NCBI GenBank assembly: GCA_009193035.1
Contig: SWDT01000186.1
Location: 186,001-250,000 of the forward strand
Direction: 5' to 3'
Length of the DNA: 64,000 nucleotides
Source: Halicephalobus mephisto
Lineage: Eukaryota; Nematoda; Chromadorea; Rhabditida; Panagrolaimidae
A model generated the notes under the pieces. It made no database searches and had not been told where the DNA came from. It saw only the letters and a list, made by a program, of their open reading frames with translations. The position numbers were made by a program, and so were the translations under genes. This document shows positions 53,533 through 64,000 of the stretch, one piece after another. Position 1 is the first letter of the stretch. Every line of letters starts with the position of its first letter.

Positions 53533-56183
53533 ATGCCTCCGAAAAAGACAGCCGGACCACCACCGCACCCCAAATCCGATCCCATAAAACCAGGGACGAC
53601 GTTTTCGGACAACAACAAACGGACCATAACCGTCGGGAAAGAACTAGCTCAAGGTGGTTTTGGGCGAATCTGCGACGTTACAGTAGTAGGTTTTCTTTTC
53701 AAATCTGACGAATTATATATAAACAACCATTTCCAGGAGGATGTTTCCGATCCACTTATAGGCAAATTTGAACCCGGAGGCAACGGCCCGCTCTTCGTCG
53801 AACAGAGTGTCTTTACTCGTGTACTTCGTAAGGAAAGCCTCAACAAGTTCTCTAAGGAGAAAAGTAAGTAATTTCTGTAATTCGGTTATGTGACAGTCGT
53901 CCTCCTCGACCTCCTTTTGTCAAATTTTCCCAAATTTGTCTTCAATTACTGCCATGCTGGGTTAATTATCAAAAAACGCTGTTCTAAAACGAAGCGAATG
54001 AGATAAATCTCACGAAATGGCAAGCAAGTGTTGTGCAATTTGTTTTTTAGAAAGCAATCCTTTTGTTACTTGATTGGTATGTTGATCCATCTACCAAAAA
54101 TGCTAGTCTAAAAACAATTGCAATGAGATGAACCTTAGGAAGTAGAGAAGCAATTATAATTTTTATGAACTGTTACTTTTTAGAACTAGATTTTCTTGGT
54201 CTTCCCTACGTTGTCTCCAATGGAATGTACAACGACATTCGCTATCTCATCATGCCGAAGTACAGTCACTGTCTAGATCATGTCATCAAGAGCATGGGGT
54301 CCTTACCCGTGAAGAATGTCAAACAAGTGTCCCACTGTGTTCTAAATGCCTTGGAATATCTGCATCGGAACGAACACGCCCATGCCGATGTTAAAGCGGG
54401 GAATTTGATGATGAACTCTGAGTCGGCATTCGATCAAGTTTATCTGATCGATTTTGGGCTCTGTATGCGTGCTGACAAGGCTGTTGAGAAGGATAACAAA
54501 AAACGAGCTCATAACGGAACTCCGTTCTTCACCAGTACCGATGCTCATCGTGGAATTGGACCAACCTATCGTGGAGACATCGAGACTCTTGGTCACAATG
54601 TGATTTACTGGTTGAGTGGTAAAATTCCCTGGGAGAAACATGAAACAAATCCTAGTGAAATCTTCAACGTCAAAAAAGCACTACTTGCTGATCTTGATGA
54701 TGGACTTTCTCAAGCGGGTATCAACGATAACGACAAGAAATTAATTTCTGGATTTTTCGAAGAAGCTTCTCGTTTGGGTGTGACGGATATTCCTGATTTT
54801 ACTAAGCTTCATACCGTAGTTAGTCGTACTTCTGATGGTACAAGTAAATCTAAGAACGAACCCAAAGAGGAACCTACGAAACGTGGTCGTGCTAAGAAGA
54901 AAGTCGAAGAACTCTCGGAAGAAACCAATAATGAAGTGGAATCTAAGCCATCTCGTGGAAAAGGCAAAGCAAAAGAAAATGGAGCTTCTCATGTAGCTGT
55001 TGATAGTAATGATAAAGAAGAATTGTCTGAAAAGAAAAAGATGAAAGAAGACGATTTTGTTGATACGAAGGATAAACCTATAAAACGTTCTCGTGCGAAA
55101 AAGAAGGTTGAAGATGAATCTCCCGAGGAAATTAACAATGAAGTGGAGATCAAACCATCTCGTGGAAAAGGCAAGCAGAAGAAACCAGTTGAAGTTGTTT
55201 TGGAAAACATCCAACAAGAAAATAACGAAATTCCTAATGGTAATGATGAAGAAGTAATTGATGAAATGATGAAAGAGAATGATTCTGATGATGCTAAGGA
55301 AGAACCTGTGAAACGTTCTCGTAAGAGGGTTATAGAAGAATCATCAGAGGAAACTAATGAAGAACCGGAACCTAAGGTATCTCGTGGGAAAGGGAAACCA
55401 AAGAAGATAACTAAAAGTACTCCTGAAGACACTCAATCGAAGCACAGGGTTTCCGACACTGGTGTCAATGGTAACGATAAGGAATTGACTCGGAAGAAGA
55501 AAATGAAAAAAGACGATTCTGCTGAGGTTAAAGAAGAACCTGTGAAACGTGGTCGTAAAAAGATTGAAAAAGAACCTTTGGATGAAATTAATGATGTGAA
55601 ATCCAAAGGAACTCGCGGAAGAGGCAAGCAAAAGAAAACTGAAATTGTTTCTGAAGACATCCAGCCGAAGAATAATGGACTTTCTGATGGTAGTAATGAT
55701 ACCGATAAGGAATTAGGTGAGAAAGAGAATGTGAAGGAAGATGATTCTGATGATGTTAACGAAGAACCTATAAAACGTTCTCGTACTAAGAAGAAAATTG
55801 AAGAAGAATCTTCTGAAGGAACTAACGAAGAGGTTGAACCTAAAGTTTCCCGTGGAAGAGGCAAGCAGAAGAAGGTAGTTGAAGACGTTTTATTAAAGAA
55901 TGATGGATCTTCTCCTTCGGATGTCAGTGAAAACGACAAGAGATTGGCTCGGAAGAAGAAGATGAAAGATGATGCGAAGGAAGAACCTGTGAAACGTGCT
56001 CGTGCTAAGAAGATAGAAGAAGAATCTTCTGAGGAAGCTATCAATGGAGTAGAACCGAAACCTTCTCGTGGAAAAGGCAGACCTAAGAAGGCAACTGAAA
56101 GTGGTCCTGAAGACGTGGTTCCAGCTAAGAGTGCTCGTATTGCCAAAAGTAAGAAAGCTCCAGTGAAGGTTCGCAACGGGTAA
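53533..56183 (+). CDS. vrk-1: Vaccinia-related kinase VRK-1 with long repeated tail
   Basis: Exons 53533-53685, 53737-53863 and 54184-56183 give 759 residues. The kinase part has a Gly-rich loop (ELAQGGFGRICDV), then the VRK-type catalytic loop HADVKAGN and DFGLCMRA. These are variants of HRD and DFG typical of VRKs, which phosphorylate BAF and histone H3 and work at the nuclear envelope and chromatin. From ~residue 320 a ~435-residue tail consists of about seven imperfect repeats of ~55-60 residues. Each has an acidic part (EESSEE), KRSRAKKK-type basic blocks and an AT-hook-like SRGKGKPKK. The tail makes the protein longer than C. elegans VRK-1 (~610). The lysine of the phosphate-anchoring strand lies at the exon 2 start (LIGKFEP region). 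Confidence 0.93.
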
Positions 56184-56530
56184 ACTGCCTACTCCCGGTT
56201 ATATCATGTAATAACTACTGTAATTTCCTTGATTTCTGTTCTGAATGTGATTTCCTGACTTGTTGGTGAAATTCCCGATGAATTATTATATTTTTAGACA
56301 TTTTTCATTAGTTTTTTTCTTTCGCCAAAATCGATTTTCCATCAACAAATACTGGAGAAATTTGTTTCGAAACGAAAAGGAGAATTCTAAACACTGTTGA
56401 AAGAAATTACTTATTGTTAAAAATGTAAAAAGTTCGATAATTATAACTTTAACATTTTGGTTTAGCACCTTTTTTACCAAATTCACATACAAAAAACTTT
56501 AAAATCGTTAAATATTGCATCTTTACAGTG

Positions 56531-59443
56531 TCATCCCGAATGATCAGCATGATGGTTCCCGTTCGTTGAACCATTACTTCTGAATCCGTGTCTAAAAAAA
56601 AATAAAAATTACTTTTAAAAAAAATTTTTTTCTTTACTTTGCCGTTGTTAATCTATCAATTGCTTCTCTTAATTCAGAATTAGGTATTTGTGGATGAGCT
56701 AAATTACTTATCAATTCAGTTATAAGTTGATCACATAATCCAGGATATGATTGTTCAACCCGACGAAAAGTATTTGCTAAACTTTGTAAATCCGCAGATC
56801 CACCATGTCGTGTTCTTGATAATTTTTCTAATGCAGGTAAAATTGCACAATCAAGAGATCCTCTTGGAATTTTCGGTCTTCTATCATCTATTTTTTCACC
56901 TGAATGACGTTGACCATGTGATGAACCAATTTCAATTTGCGTTGTTGCAGTACCATGAGGAGGAATTTTAGGATAACCATTTATATGTTTTGATTTCCCA
57001 TTACTGTCTCCTGAATCAGAACTTGCTCTAGCTTGATGTCGAATATAATGTCTTGATTGTTCACTACCGTAACCAGATGATTGTGATCCTGAATTTTGAT
57101 AACTTGCCACAGATGAACCCACATTTCTAAGAGCAGTCAAATTAGGTGACAAAGAATTCTGAGTATTTGGTAACATAGATGACGATGGTTTTGATGACGA
57201 ACTTGATGATCTATGATGTGAAATTTCCAGTAATGGAGGAGATCCCACAGCAATAGACGTCGGATTATACGATGACGCTCGTTGAGGAACATTAGCCGCA
57301 CTTGACGTTCTCGTTGCAACCACTGGATTTGATCCTTTTCCTTCATCCGAACCATTGCTTCCATTAGACCTACAATAATCACACTATAAAAAATCAGAAA
57401 TACTTTTTTACAAAGTCATCTCAGAGAATTACCCGAACCAAAACTAGTCAGTAACAAATTCGACTTTCTAGTTATTATTTCGTAATCAATAATATAAAAA
57501 TTATAAACTTTTTTTACAAAACTATCTCGACAAAAATTTCTAGGAATTTCTAAAATTCAAACTAGTCCAGAATTTCAATCAATAATTACTTCATAATCAA
57601 TACTTGAAAACTACAACCTTACAAAAACTTAAAAATGTGAGATTTTGGAGGATTTATTAGGGATTTTATATATGGAAATTGAGTTTAGAAGATAGGTAGA
57701 AGGTTATGTATTTTATATAACCGTAATTTGGGATTTTTTAAGTTAAATTTTAAAAATCCTTACTTTATCGACAAATTCTTCAATTGATTAGATACTGCAA
57801 CAATTGTCGGATTCAAATTATTACCTGTCGGATTACCTGTTGATGGACCTCTAATAGTACCATTTGGAGAAATATCCGGTGATTCATTTCTTTCAATAAC
57901 AGTCATTCTATTAGATTGTTTTGGTGCTCTAATAGTATCAATACCATCATCATCATTATTTGGCGGATTTCTTATTGTCGGATATTCCCATCCATCACTA
58001 CTTGTTTGAGATTCATTATCATCATCTTGATCCGAATCCGAACTAGGTCCTGCTCTTGCTTTATATTGCATCGCTCGTTCAATTAATTCCGTCAATATAG
58101 TATTCCTTCTTGCTCTTTTAATAAATGCATGTTTTAAAAGTTCTTTTGCTGGTGGTCTATTTTCAGGATCCTTATTCAAACAAAGTTCAACAAATTCTTT
58201 AAAAACTTTACTCCAATTACCTGTCAATTGTGGCGGATTTTCCTTCGGTATTAAAAACAACACTCTCATCGGATGTAGATCTGAATGTGGAGGTTCACCA
58301 TTTGCCAATTCAATTGCTGTAATTCCTAATGACCAAATATCTGCTTTAAAATCATATGAACTTTGTCTTATAACTTCTGGAGCCATCCAAAACGGTGTAC
58401 CAACAAATGTAACTCTTTTTTTAACTGTTTCTGTTAATTGTCCTGCTACACCAAAATCAGCAACTTTAACATCTCCTCTTTCAGATAAAAGCACATTTGC
58501 CGCTTTGATATCTCTGTGAATTTTTCTTTCACCATGAAGATATTCCAAACCTTTTAAAATTTCTCTAAGAATAACAGCAATATGCATTTCTTCCAATTTC
58601 CCACTCTTCGTCAAATCCAATGCAGATCCACCTCCGAGGTATTCCATGATAATCCACAGTTTAGATCCCTACAATAATCATGTCATTAAAAAATCAAAAA
58701 CAAACTTTCACAAAAAAATCTGAAAATTTTCAAAAACCAAAGTAGCCTACATAACAAATTTGATTTTTCGCAATCAATAATATAAAAATGAACTTATTTA
58801 TAAAACTATTTTCACAATTTCTAAAAATTTCTAGAAACTAAATTTAAAATTTTAGTTTTTTGTGCAATAATAATTTCGTATTCACTAATATAAAAATAAA
58901 AAATAAAATTATTTCGATAAAAAATTCTAAAAACTAAACTAATTTAAAATTTCACTTTTTTGTACAATAGTAGGCTTATGATTTTTTAGAATTATATTAC
59001 TTAAAAATAAATTTAAAAAGTACTATATTAAAATAAAATACTAAGTCTATCTTCTGAAATTAATAATTACGTATAAAAATATTAATAAATATTCAAAAAT
59101 TAATATATTAAAAACATTTTTTAATTTAAAAAACCTTACTTTAAGATAACTACCATAGTACTTTGTAACATAAGGACTTTCACATTGACTTAATACCATA
59201 ATTTCTTGTTGAATATCTTCAATTTCGTCTTCTGCTTGTTCCAAATCAATAATTTTAATCGCAACAACTTCTCCATTTCTGTTATCTATCCCCTTGAAGA
59301 CTTCGCCGAAACTTCCTCTTCCAATTCGTTCTTGTTTAGTAAAAATCGCTTCTGGATCAAGTGTCTAAAAAAAAAAATAATTAAAATAATCAAATTTTAA
59401 TACCAAATCCCAAATCAAAACAAACCTTTGAAAATTTTAACAT
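56531..59443 (-). CDS. gck-1: GCK-III Ste20 kinase (MST3/STK24/25 type)
   Basis: Minus-strand exons 59443-59426, 59364-59140, 58668-57764, 57369-56638 and 56591-56531 give 646 residues (C. elegans GCK-1 is about 650). The kinase starts at residue 16: [13 protein letters not shown], catalytic Lys43 in [25 protein letters not shown], and the GCK-III activation loop [15 protein letters not shown] Ser/Asn/Pro-rich linker follows, then a conserved C-terminal helical domain ([10 protein letters not shown] ... [20 protein letters not shown]) that binds CCM3. The last exon ([19 protein letters not shown]) is joined across a donor that overlaps an in-frame TAA; ending there is the alternative. Expected roles are germline cytokinesis and tubular integrity with CCM-3. 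Coding exon 1 encodes only MLKFSK. Confidence 0.93.
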
Positions 59444-60716
59444 CTGAATAAATTTTTTTTAATTTATCAGAATTCCATTTAATTATTATTTTCTGCACAA
59501 AAAATCTTCAACAATCAATCGATCAAAAATAAGAACACGTTTTTGACAGATATTTAACAAAAAAAACCGGACCAGTTCAAATAATTATTTTAAAATTTTT
59601 TCTTTTCACAAAAAATAGTAGCAAAAATCTCAGAGATTAGTCAGAGAGACCTTAGCTTCGGACTCTAAAACCCTGCTTTTCGATTTTAAGAGCGCAAGAC
59701 AAAACCAAAACGATCGAAGGACCGACGCAAAGGATAAAACGATGCTCTCGACCGGGGTCGGGGGTACACACGACGTACCAAAAAGGTTTACGAAACGTCA
59801 ATGAACAAGAAATGAAATTTCTTCATCCAACAAGACAAAAATGCGGTAGTTATATGAGAATATTATTTTTCATAAATTACAAAAAACATTAAAATCATTA
59901 AATATTCGTATTAAATACATTTCTAAAATAAATATTAATTTTAATTTTGCTATAACGGGTTCTGCATGAATTGACAAGATTAATTTTGGCGCGTCAACCG
60001 AGAATCGGTTAACTGTTCAGTTTGCGCAAATTGGAGCAGGAGAGCAATAACCATCTAAGCTTATAAGGCCCTTTATTCCAAGCAGCATATTCAAAATAGG
60101 TATAACTTTTATATTACAGTATATATCCGGAATTTATCTATTTTTACAAAGGTTCTTCCGGAAGAAATTAAAAGTTATGAAATTTCACACATGTTTAAAT
60201 CTACGCAAGCAGCTTATTCGAAAAAAACAACTTTTTATCTTACAGTATACATACATACCCATAATTTACTACTTATTTCTGATAACAGTTGTTTTGAAGG
60301 GAAGTAAGAATGACGAAATCTGTTTAAATTTACTCAAATAAATCTATTCAAACAAACTACAATTCATCGGATCGACATTCTGAATTGGTATTCACTTTCT
60401 GATTCTTCTGGAACGAGAACATCGAAATCCATATATCCATCGCTCACAAAACAGACAAGTAACTTTGGTTGCGTTAAGTGGATTTCCAAACGTCCATTTC
60501 AGGATTTTTATCCTCGCTTTCCTAGCTTCAACACTACTTTTCGAAATTAGAACTACTTAATTAACAAAAATGAGAACCTAAATTTACAGATTTCCCAAGT
60601 TATCTCATTTCAGTAAAATTCGATTCCAAATCCTAGATATGTTACTGGGAAGCTGGATCTTAGGTTTTCGATATACTATTGAGAAAAATTGAATTTGATA
60701 TACGGTTGATCGATTT
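59444..60716. other. Upstream region of gck-1 and left arm of inverted repeat
   Basis: From 59630 to 59800 the DNA is locally GC-richer, as expected for the gck-1 promoter/leader. From 60236 to 60703 lies the left arm of the inverted repeat. No complete gene is visible. On the minus strand both arms keep two overlapping frames open for ~40 codons. Confidence 0.55.
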
Positions 60717-62224
60717 TTAGGCAAACATGATAAAATGAGTCATAAAACCTACTTGGAACTTCAATTCTGGTGGTGGAGGACCTCGTCTAATACTAAGCCA
60801 ACTTTCAATCGACGATGTTGACCTTATTGTCGACATCTTTGACTTTACAGTTGGGGGATCTTCATAATCCTCAGGAGGAAGAGCAGTGGCGAGTTGCTCA
60901 TTGTAGAGTCCACGGACTCCAGCGAGGTGGTAATTGTTCCCATATAAAAACGGTCGAAAAAGAGGTTGAGGTTCGTTTCCTTTCGGAGCCGATCCAGGTT
61001 TTGTTGAATTTTCCATAAGAATTTATATGACTAAGTCAGGAATAAAAATGATGGTACACTTCCAGATGGAATTTCCTCAACTAATCAATCAAATCGGGGT
61101 GCGGTAAGCAGAAAAGGAAAGAATTTTTACTGCTATCTGACACTTGATAAAGAGAACAACCAAAAACTGATAACGAAAGTAGGTACTATAGACTTGGACA
61201 TCAAACGAAAATTGATATATCGACCATAATTCACTCGTGATTTGGGACTTGGCAAAAAACAACTTACTAGAGTACTTATTCCAAACATCGTCGTTGATCC
61301 CGAGAATACTGTTCATGGACTGACTTCCGGATAATTTACAGAAGCATCTGAAATTTAAAAAATAAGAAATTTGAATAAAAATCACGAACGAAAAATAAAA
61401 ATAATTATATATACTTATATTGTAAATAATATCAATACAGTAATACTATTAACCATATGAGGAACAAAAATGATAAAAACAGTAATTTATATATGAATTT
61501 TAAAAATTAAATCAGATGCAAAACCGGAAAAACCGTTCCAACAAGGCATTCAAAAGGGGCGAGTCGAATTTCCGTTCGAGACCTTTTTGGATATCGAGGT
61601 CGGAGTCGATTTATATTTTCTAATTCCGATTTCCTTCAGATTCTTCTTTTCAATTCTGGATTCTGTTCAAAGGTTTATTTTTTGGAATATCTTTAAGGAT
61701 ATAAACCCGGAACTAATAAAAAAGACACTCCTTGAAATGACATCTCGAGATTCAGTATATATCAAATTCAATTTTCCTCAATAGTATATCGAAAACTTAA
61801 GATCCAGCTTCCCCAGTAACATATCTAGGATTTGGAATCGAATTTTACTGAAATGAGATAACTTGGAAAATCTGTAAATTTAGGTTCTCATTTTTGTTAA
61901 TTAAGTAGTTCTAATTTCGAAAAGTAGTGTTGAAGCTAGGAAAGCGAGGATAAAAATCCTGAAATGGACGTTCAGAAATCCACTTAACGCAACCAAAGTT
62001 ACTTGTCTGTTTTGTGAGCGATGGATATATGGATTTCGATCTTCTCGTTCCAGAAGAATCAGAAAGTGAATACCAATTCAGAATGTGGATCCGATGAATT
62101 GTAGTTTGTTTGAATAGATTTATTTGAGTAAATTTAAACAGATTTCGTCATTCTTACTTCCTTTCAAAACAACTATTATCAGAAATAAGTAGTAAATTAT
62201 GGGTATATATACTGTAATATAATT
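60236..62224. repeat. Inverted repeat, ~0.47-kb arms around ~1.05-kb loop
   Basis: Bases 60236-60703 and 61758-62224 are inverted copies with only scattered changes, for example the shared CAAATTCAATTTTTCTCAAT end and AACAAAAATGAGAACCTAAA. The loop contains the small minus-strand gene. Such a large palindrome could be a composite element or a local inverted duplication. Confidence 0.85.
60721..61016 (-). CDS. Small Pro-rich protein or exon, unrecognised
   Basis: An ATG at 61016 opens 99 codons: MENSTKPGSAPKGNEPQPLF, then FRPFLYGNNYHLAGVRGLYN, LPPEDYEDPP and IESWLSIRRGPPPPELKFQ. The codon pattern and composition look like real coding sequence (few low-complexity runs, balanced residues). A donor (GTAGGT) after KFQ at about 60753 suggests that the protein continues in exons within the left arm of the inverted repeat, which I could not define. 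Just upstream MNSILGINDDVWNKYSS (61318-61268) could be an earlier exon, but it does not join in phase. I recognise no family; function unknown. Confidence 0.45.
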
Positions 62225-62628
62225 TACACCTATTTCTGAATAAACTACTTTGAGAAAACTCTTATCCTTGTAATTATCCCTTAGGAGATACACTTGGAAT
62301 TAACAACTTTGCCAATATCGCCTGTGTGCCAGTTTCGCGCCTTTTCAGACATGTGAAACTCAATTTTCGGCCTGTCTCGAGCTCCAATGGTTAACTTTGT
62401 TCATTTATAGTTTCCAGACAGGAGTTGTTTATAATTTATCGTTTTCAAGACAGTTAGTAAATCGAGTGCCACAATTTAAGCCAAGTTTCGATCCTATTAG
62501 ACTAAGTGAAGGAATTGAAAATTATCTAATGTACAAAAGTTAAATTAAGCGTCCTGAGACATGGGACGATTTTGGGGACTGCCTTAGTGGCAGCCTTATT
62601 ACTGTAGGAATTCTATGTTTCAAAAGTT
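61017..62628. other. Spacer with right inverted-repeat arm, upstream of rab-3 3' end
   Basis: It contains possible small exon MNSILGINDDVWNKYSS (minus, 61318-61268), AT-rich sequence, the right arm of the inverted repeat (61758-62224) and, from 62225, the 3' flank of rab-3. No gene can be confirmed. Confidence 0.5.
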
Positions 62629-64000
62629 TTAGCAGTTGCACTGTTGGCCGGGGGGTTTCTGGGTGGTGTTGGCGTCTAGTTTCTGTCCCTTAGGCTGGTT
62701 TTGTTGCTGATCTTTGTCCAGGCTTTCGGCCATCTTGTTGCAGATGATATCGACAAGTTTTTCGAAAACAGCTTTGACGTTGATATTTTCCTTAGCAGAA
62801 GTTTCGAAAAATTCAAGTCCAAGTTGATCGGCTAACTGTCGGCCTCTTTCATAAGAGACAACTCTTTCGTCGTCCATATCGCATTTGTTCCCGACAAGAA
62901 CGACTTGGGCGTTTTCCCAAGAGTACGTCTTAATCTGGGTGCACCAATCCTGGACGGAGTTGAAGGACTCTTCATTGGTGATATCATACATCAGAATGAA
63001 GCCCATGGCACCACGGTAATAGGCAGTGGTAATGGTTCGATAACGTTCTTGTCCGGCAGTGTCCTAGAATTTCACACTATATAGTCCGTAACTTTAAAGC
63101 TATGAATTGTAATTTGCTTTGTTATACAGTAACAGTAAAACACTGTATATTCATAGAACCCCCACAGTTAGCTTCACAGTCTGAACTATTAATAATATCT
63201 CTAAAGCTTCTGATTCAGAAGTTATGACGTATGTAAAGCACATTGCAATATGATTCATAATTTTTAAAATAATAATTATAGTTCGTTTTGTTACACAGTA
63301 ATAAGAAAGTACTGTATATTCTTAAATCCCTCAGAATCTCTTCTACAATTTAAGTAATTAATAACATTTTTAAATCTTCTGCTTCAGAAGCTATGATAGA
63401 AAATACGAAATTTTCCCTCATAATGATTGTTAAATTTCATATTTTGAAGAGATTTGCATTTTCTGTCATAGCTTCTGAAGCAGAAGATTTAAACGTGTCA
63501 TTAATAGCTCAAATTGTAGAAGAGATTCTGAGGGATTTAAGAATATACAGTACTTTCTTATTACTATGTAACAAAACGAACTATAATAATTATTTTAAAA
63601 ATTATGAATCATATTACAATGTGCTTTACGTATGTCATAACTTCTGAATCAGAAGCCTTAGAGATGCCATTGGTAGCTTCAATTGTAGGAGATATTTTGG
63701 AGAATCTAATCATATACAGTACTTCCTTATGACTATGTAATAAGACGAATTATAGTGAATGATTCCAACATTATACATCATACTTTTTTAAGTACCTCAA
63801 AACTCAAGAAATTAAGAGGATTAATGAGTTTTTTGTTTGAAACACATTGGCTTAGGGAAACTTACCCAAATTTGAAGCTTGACACGTTTGTCTCCTCTGA
63901 AGACAGTTTTGACTTTGAAGTCAATGCCGACGGTGGAGACAAATGCAGAAGTAAAAGAGTCGTCGCAATATCGAAAAAGAAAACTAGTCTTGCCGACGGA
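62629..64000 (-). CDS. rab-3: Rab3 GTPase (5' part beyond window)
   Basis: Minus-strand exons 64000(edge)-63866 and 63063-62629 join in phase 0 at QIW|DTAGQE. Visible parts: the P-loop end [16 protein letters not shown], switch I with [13 protein letters not shown], switch [26 protein letters not shown] and [10 protein letters not shown]. The end is a double-geranylgeranylation motif [18 protein letters not shown] together with [19 protein letters not shown] identifies Rab3, the synaptic-vesicle Rab. The first exon(s) with the start codon and GDS of the P-loop lie outside the window. The C-terminal linker is Gln-rich ([12 protein letters not shown]). The intron (63064-63865) carries a long foldback. 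Confidence 0.95.
63112..63755. repeat. Foldback with duplicated arms in rab-3 intron
   Basis: Left arm ~63112-63410 and right arm ~63451-63755 are inverted copies around a ~40-bp centre. Each arm is itself two diverged ~160-bp direct units, each holding a CTTCTGNTTCAGAAG palindrome and TACAGT/ACTGTATAT motifs. The foldback fills most of the intron. Confidence 0.85.

Overview
The window is nuclear DNA of a nematode, most likely a free-living rhabditid related to Caenorhabditis. It is AT-rich and most introns are short with TTTTCAG-type acceptors. Several start codons follow a trans-splice-type acceptor directly, and an SL1-like sequence is present. Nematode-specific families are present too: a C6-domain secreted protein, srsx chemoreceptors, a cellular RNA-dependent RNA polymerase and a FER-1-type ferlin. 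I cannot name the species. All intron-containing models were built by hand from splice sites and reading phase.

Layout. 1-2.9 kb: C6-domain gene (+), then a spacer with a TACA microsatellite and a tRNA-Asp-derived SINE with an 18-bp target duplication. 2.9-6.5 kb: a likely operon (+) of a WDR55-like WD protein, a ZNHIT2-like HIT zinc finger and mitochondrial ribosomal protein L21. 6.5-7.7 kb: a two-exon insulin-like peptide gene (-) that simple ORF calling misses. 8.3-11.6 kb: F-box gene (-) with repeat-filled introns. 12.9-13.4 kb: eIF5A (-). 14.2-17.4 kb: NVL/MAC-1 double AAA ATPase (+), ending 28 bp from the convergent gamma/delta-sarcoglycan gene (-). 18.7-23.6 kb: EGO-1/RRF-type RdRP (-), head to head with the ferlin (+) at 23.7-30.5 kb.

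30.5-34.1 kb: LINE relic, then a retinol-dehydrogenase-like SDR (+). 34.1-51 kb is the accessory part: three srsx receptor genes, one srsx pseudogene, a pogo/Tc-like MITE, two MITE-like elements in an srsx intron, a deleted LINE with a 13-bp target duplication, a decayed Helitron/PIF1 helicase placed between two parts of a duplicated srsx upstream region, and an isolated SL1-like sequence.

51.3-64 kb returns to housekeeping genes: ALG6 glucosyltransferase (-) head to head with VRK-1 kinase (+), GCK-III kinase GCK-1 (-), a small unrecognised gene (-) between the arms of a ~0.47-kb inverted repeat, and RAB-3 (-), cut by the window edge and carrying a long foldback in its last intron.

The genes do not form one pathway. 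The linked groups are the three-gene operon, the divergent pairs RdRP/ferlin and ALG6/VRK-1, and the tandem srsx array.
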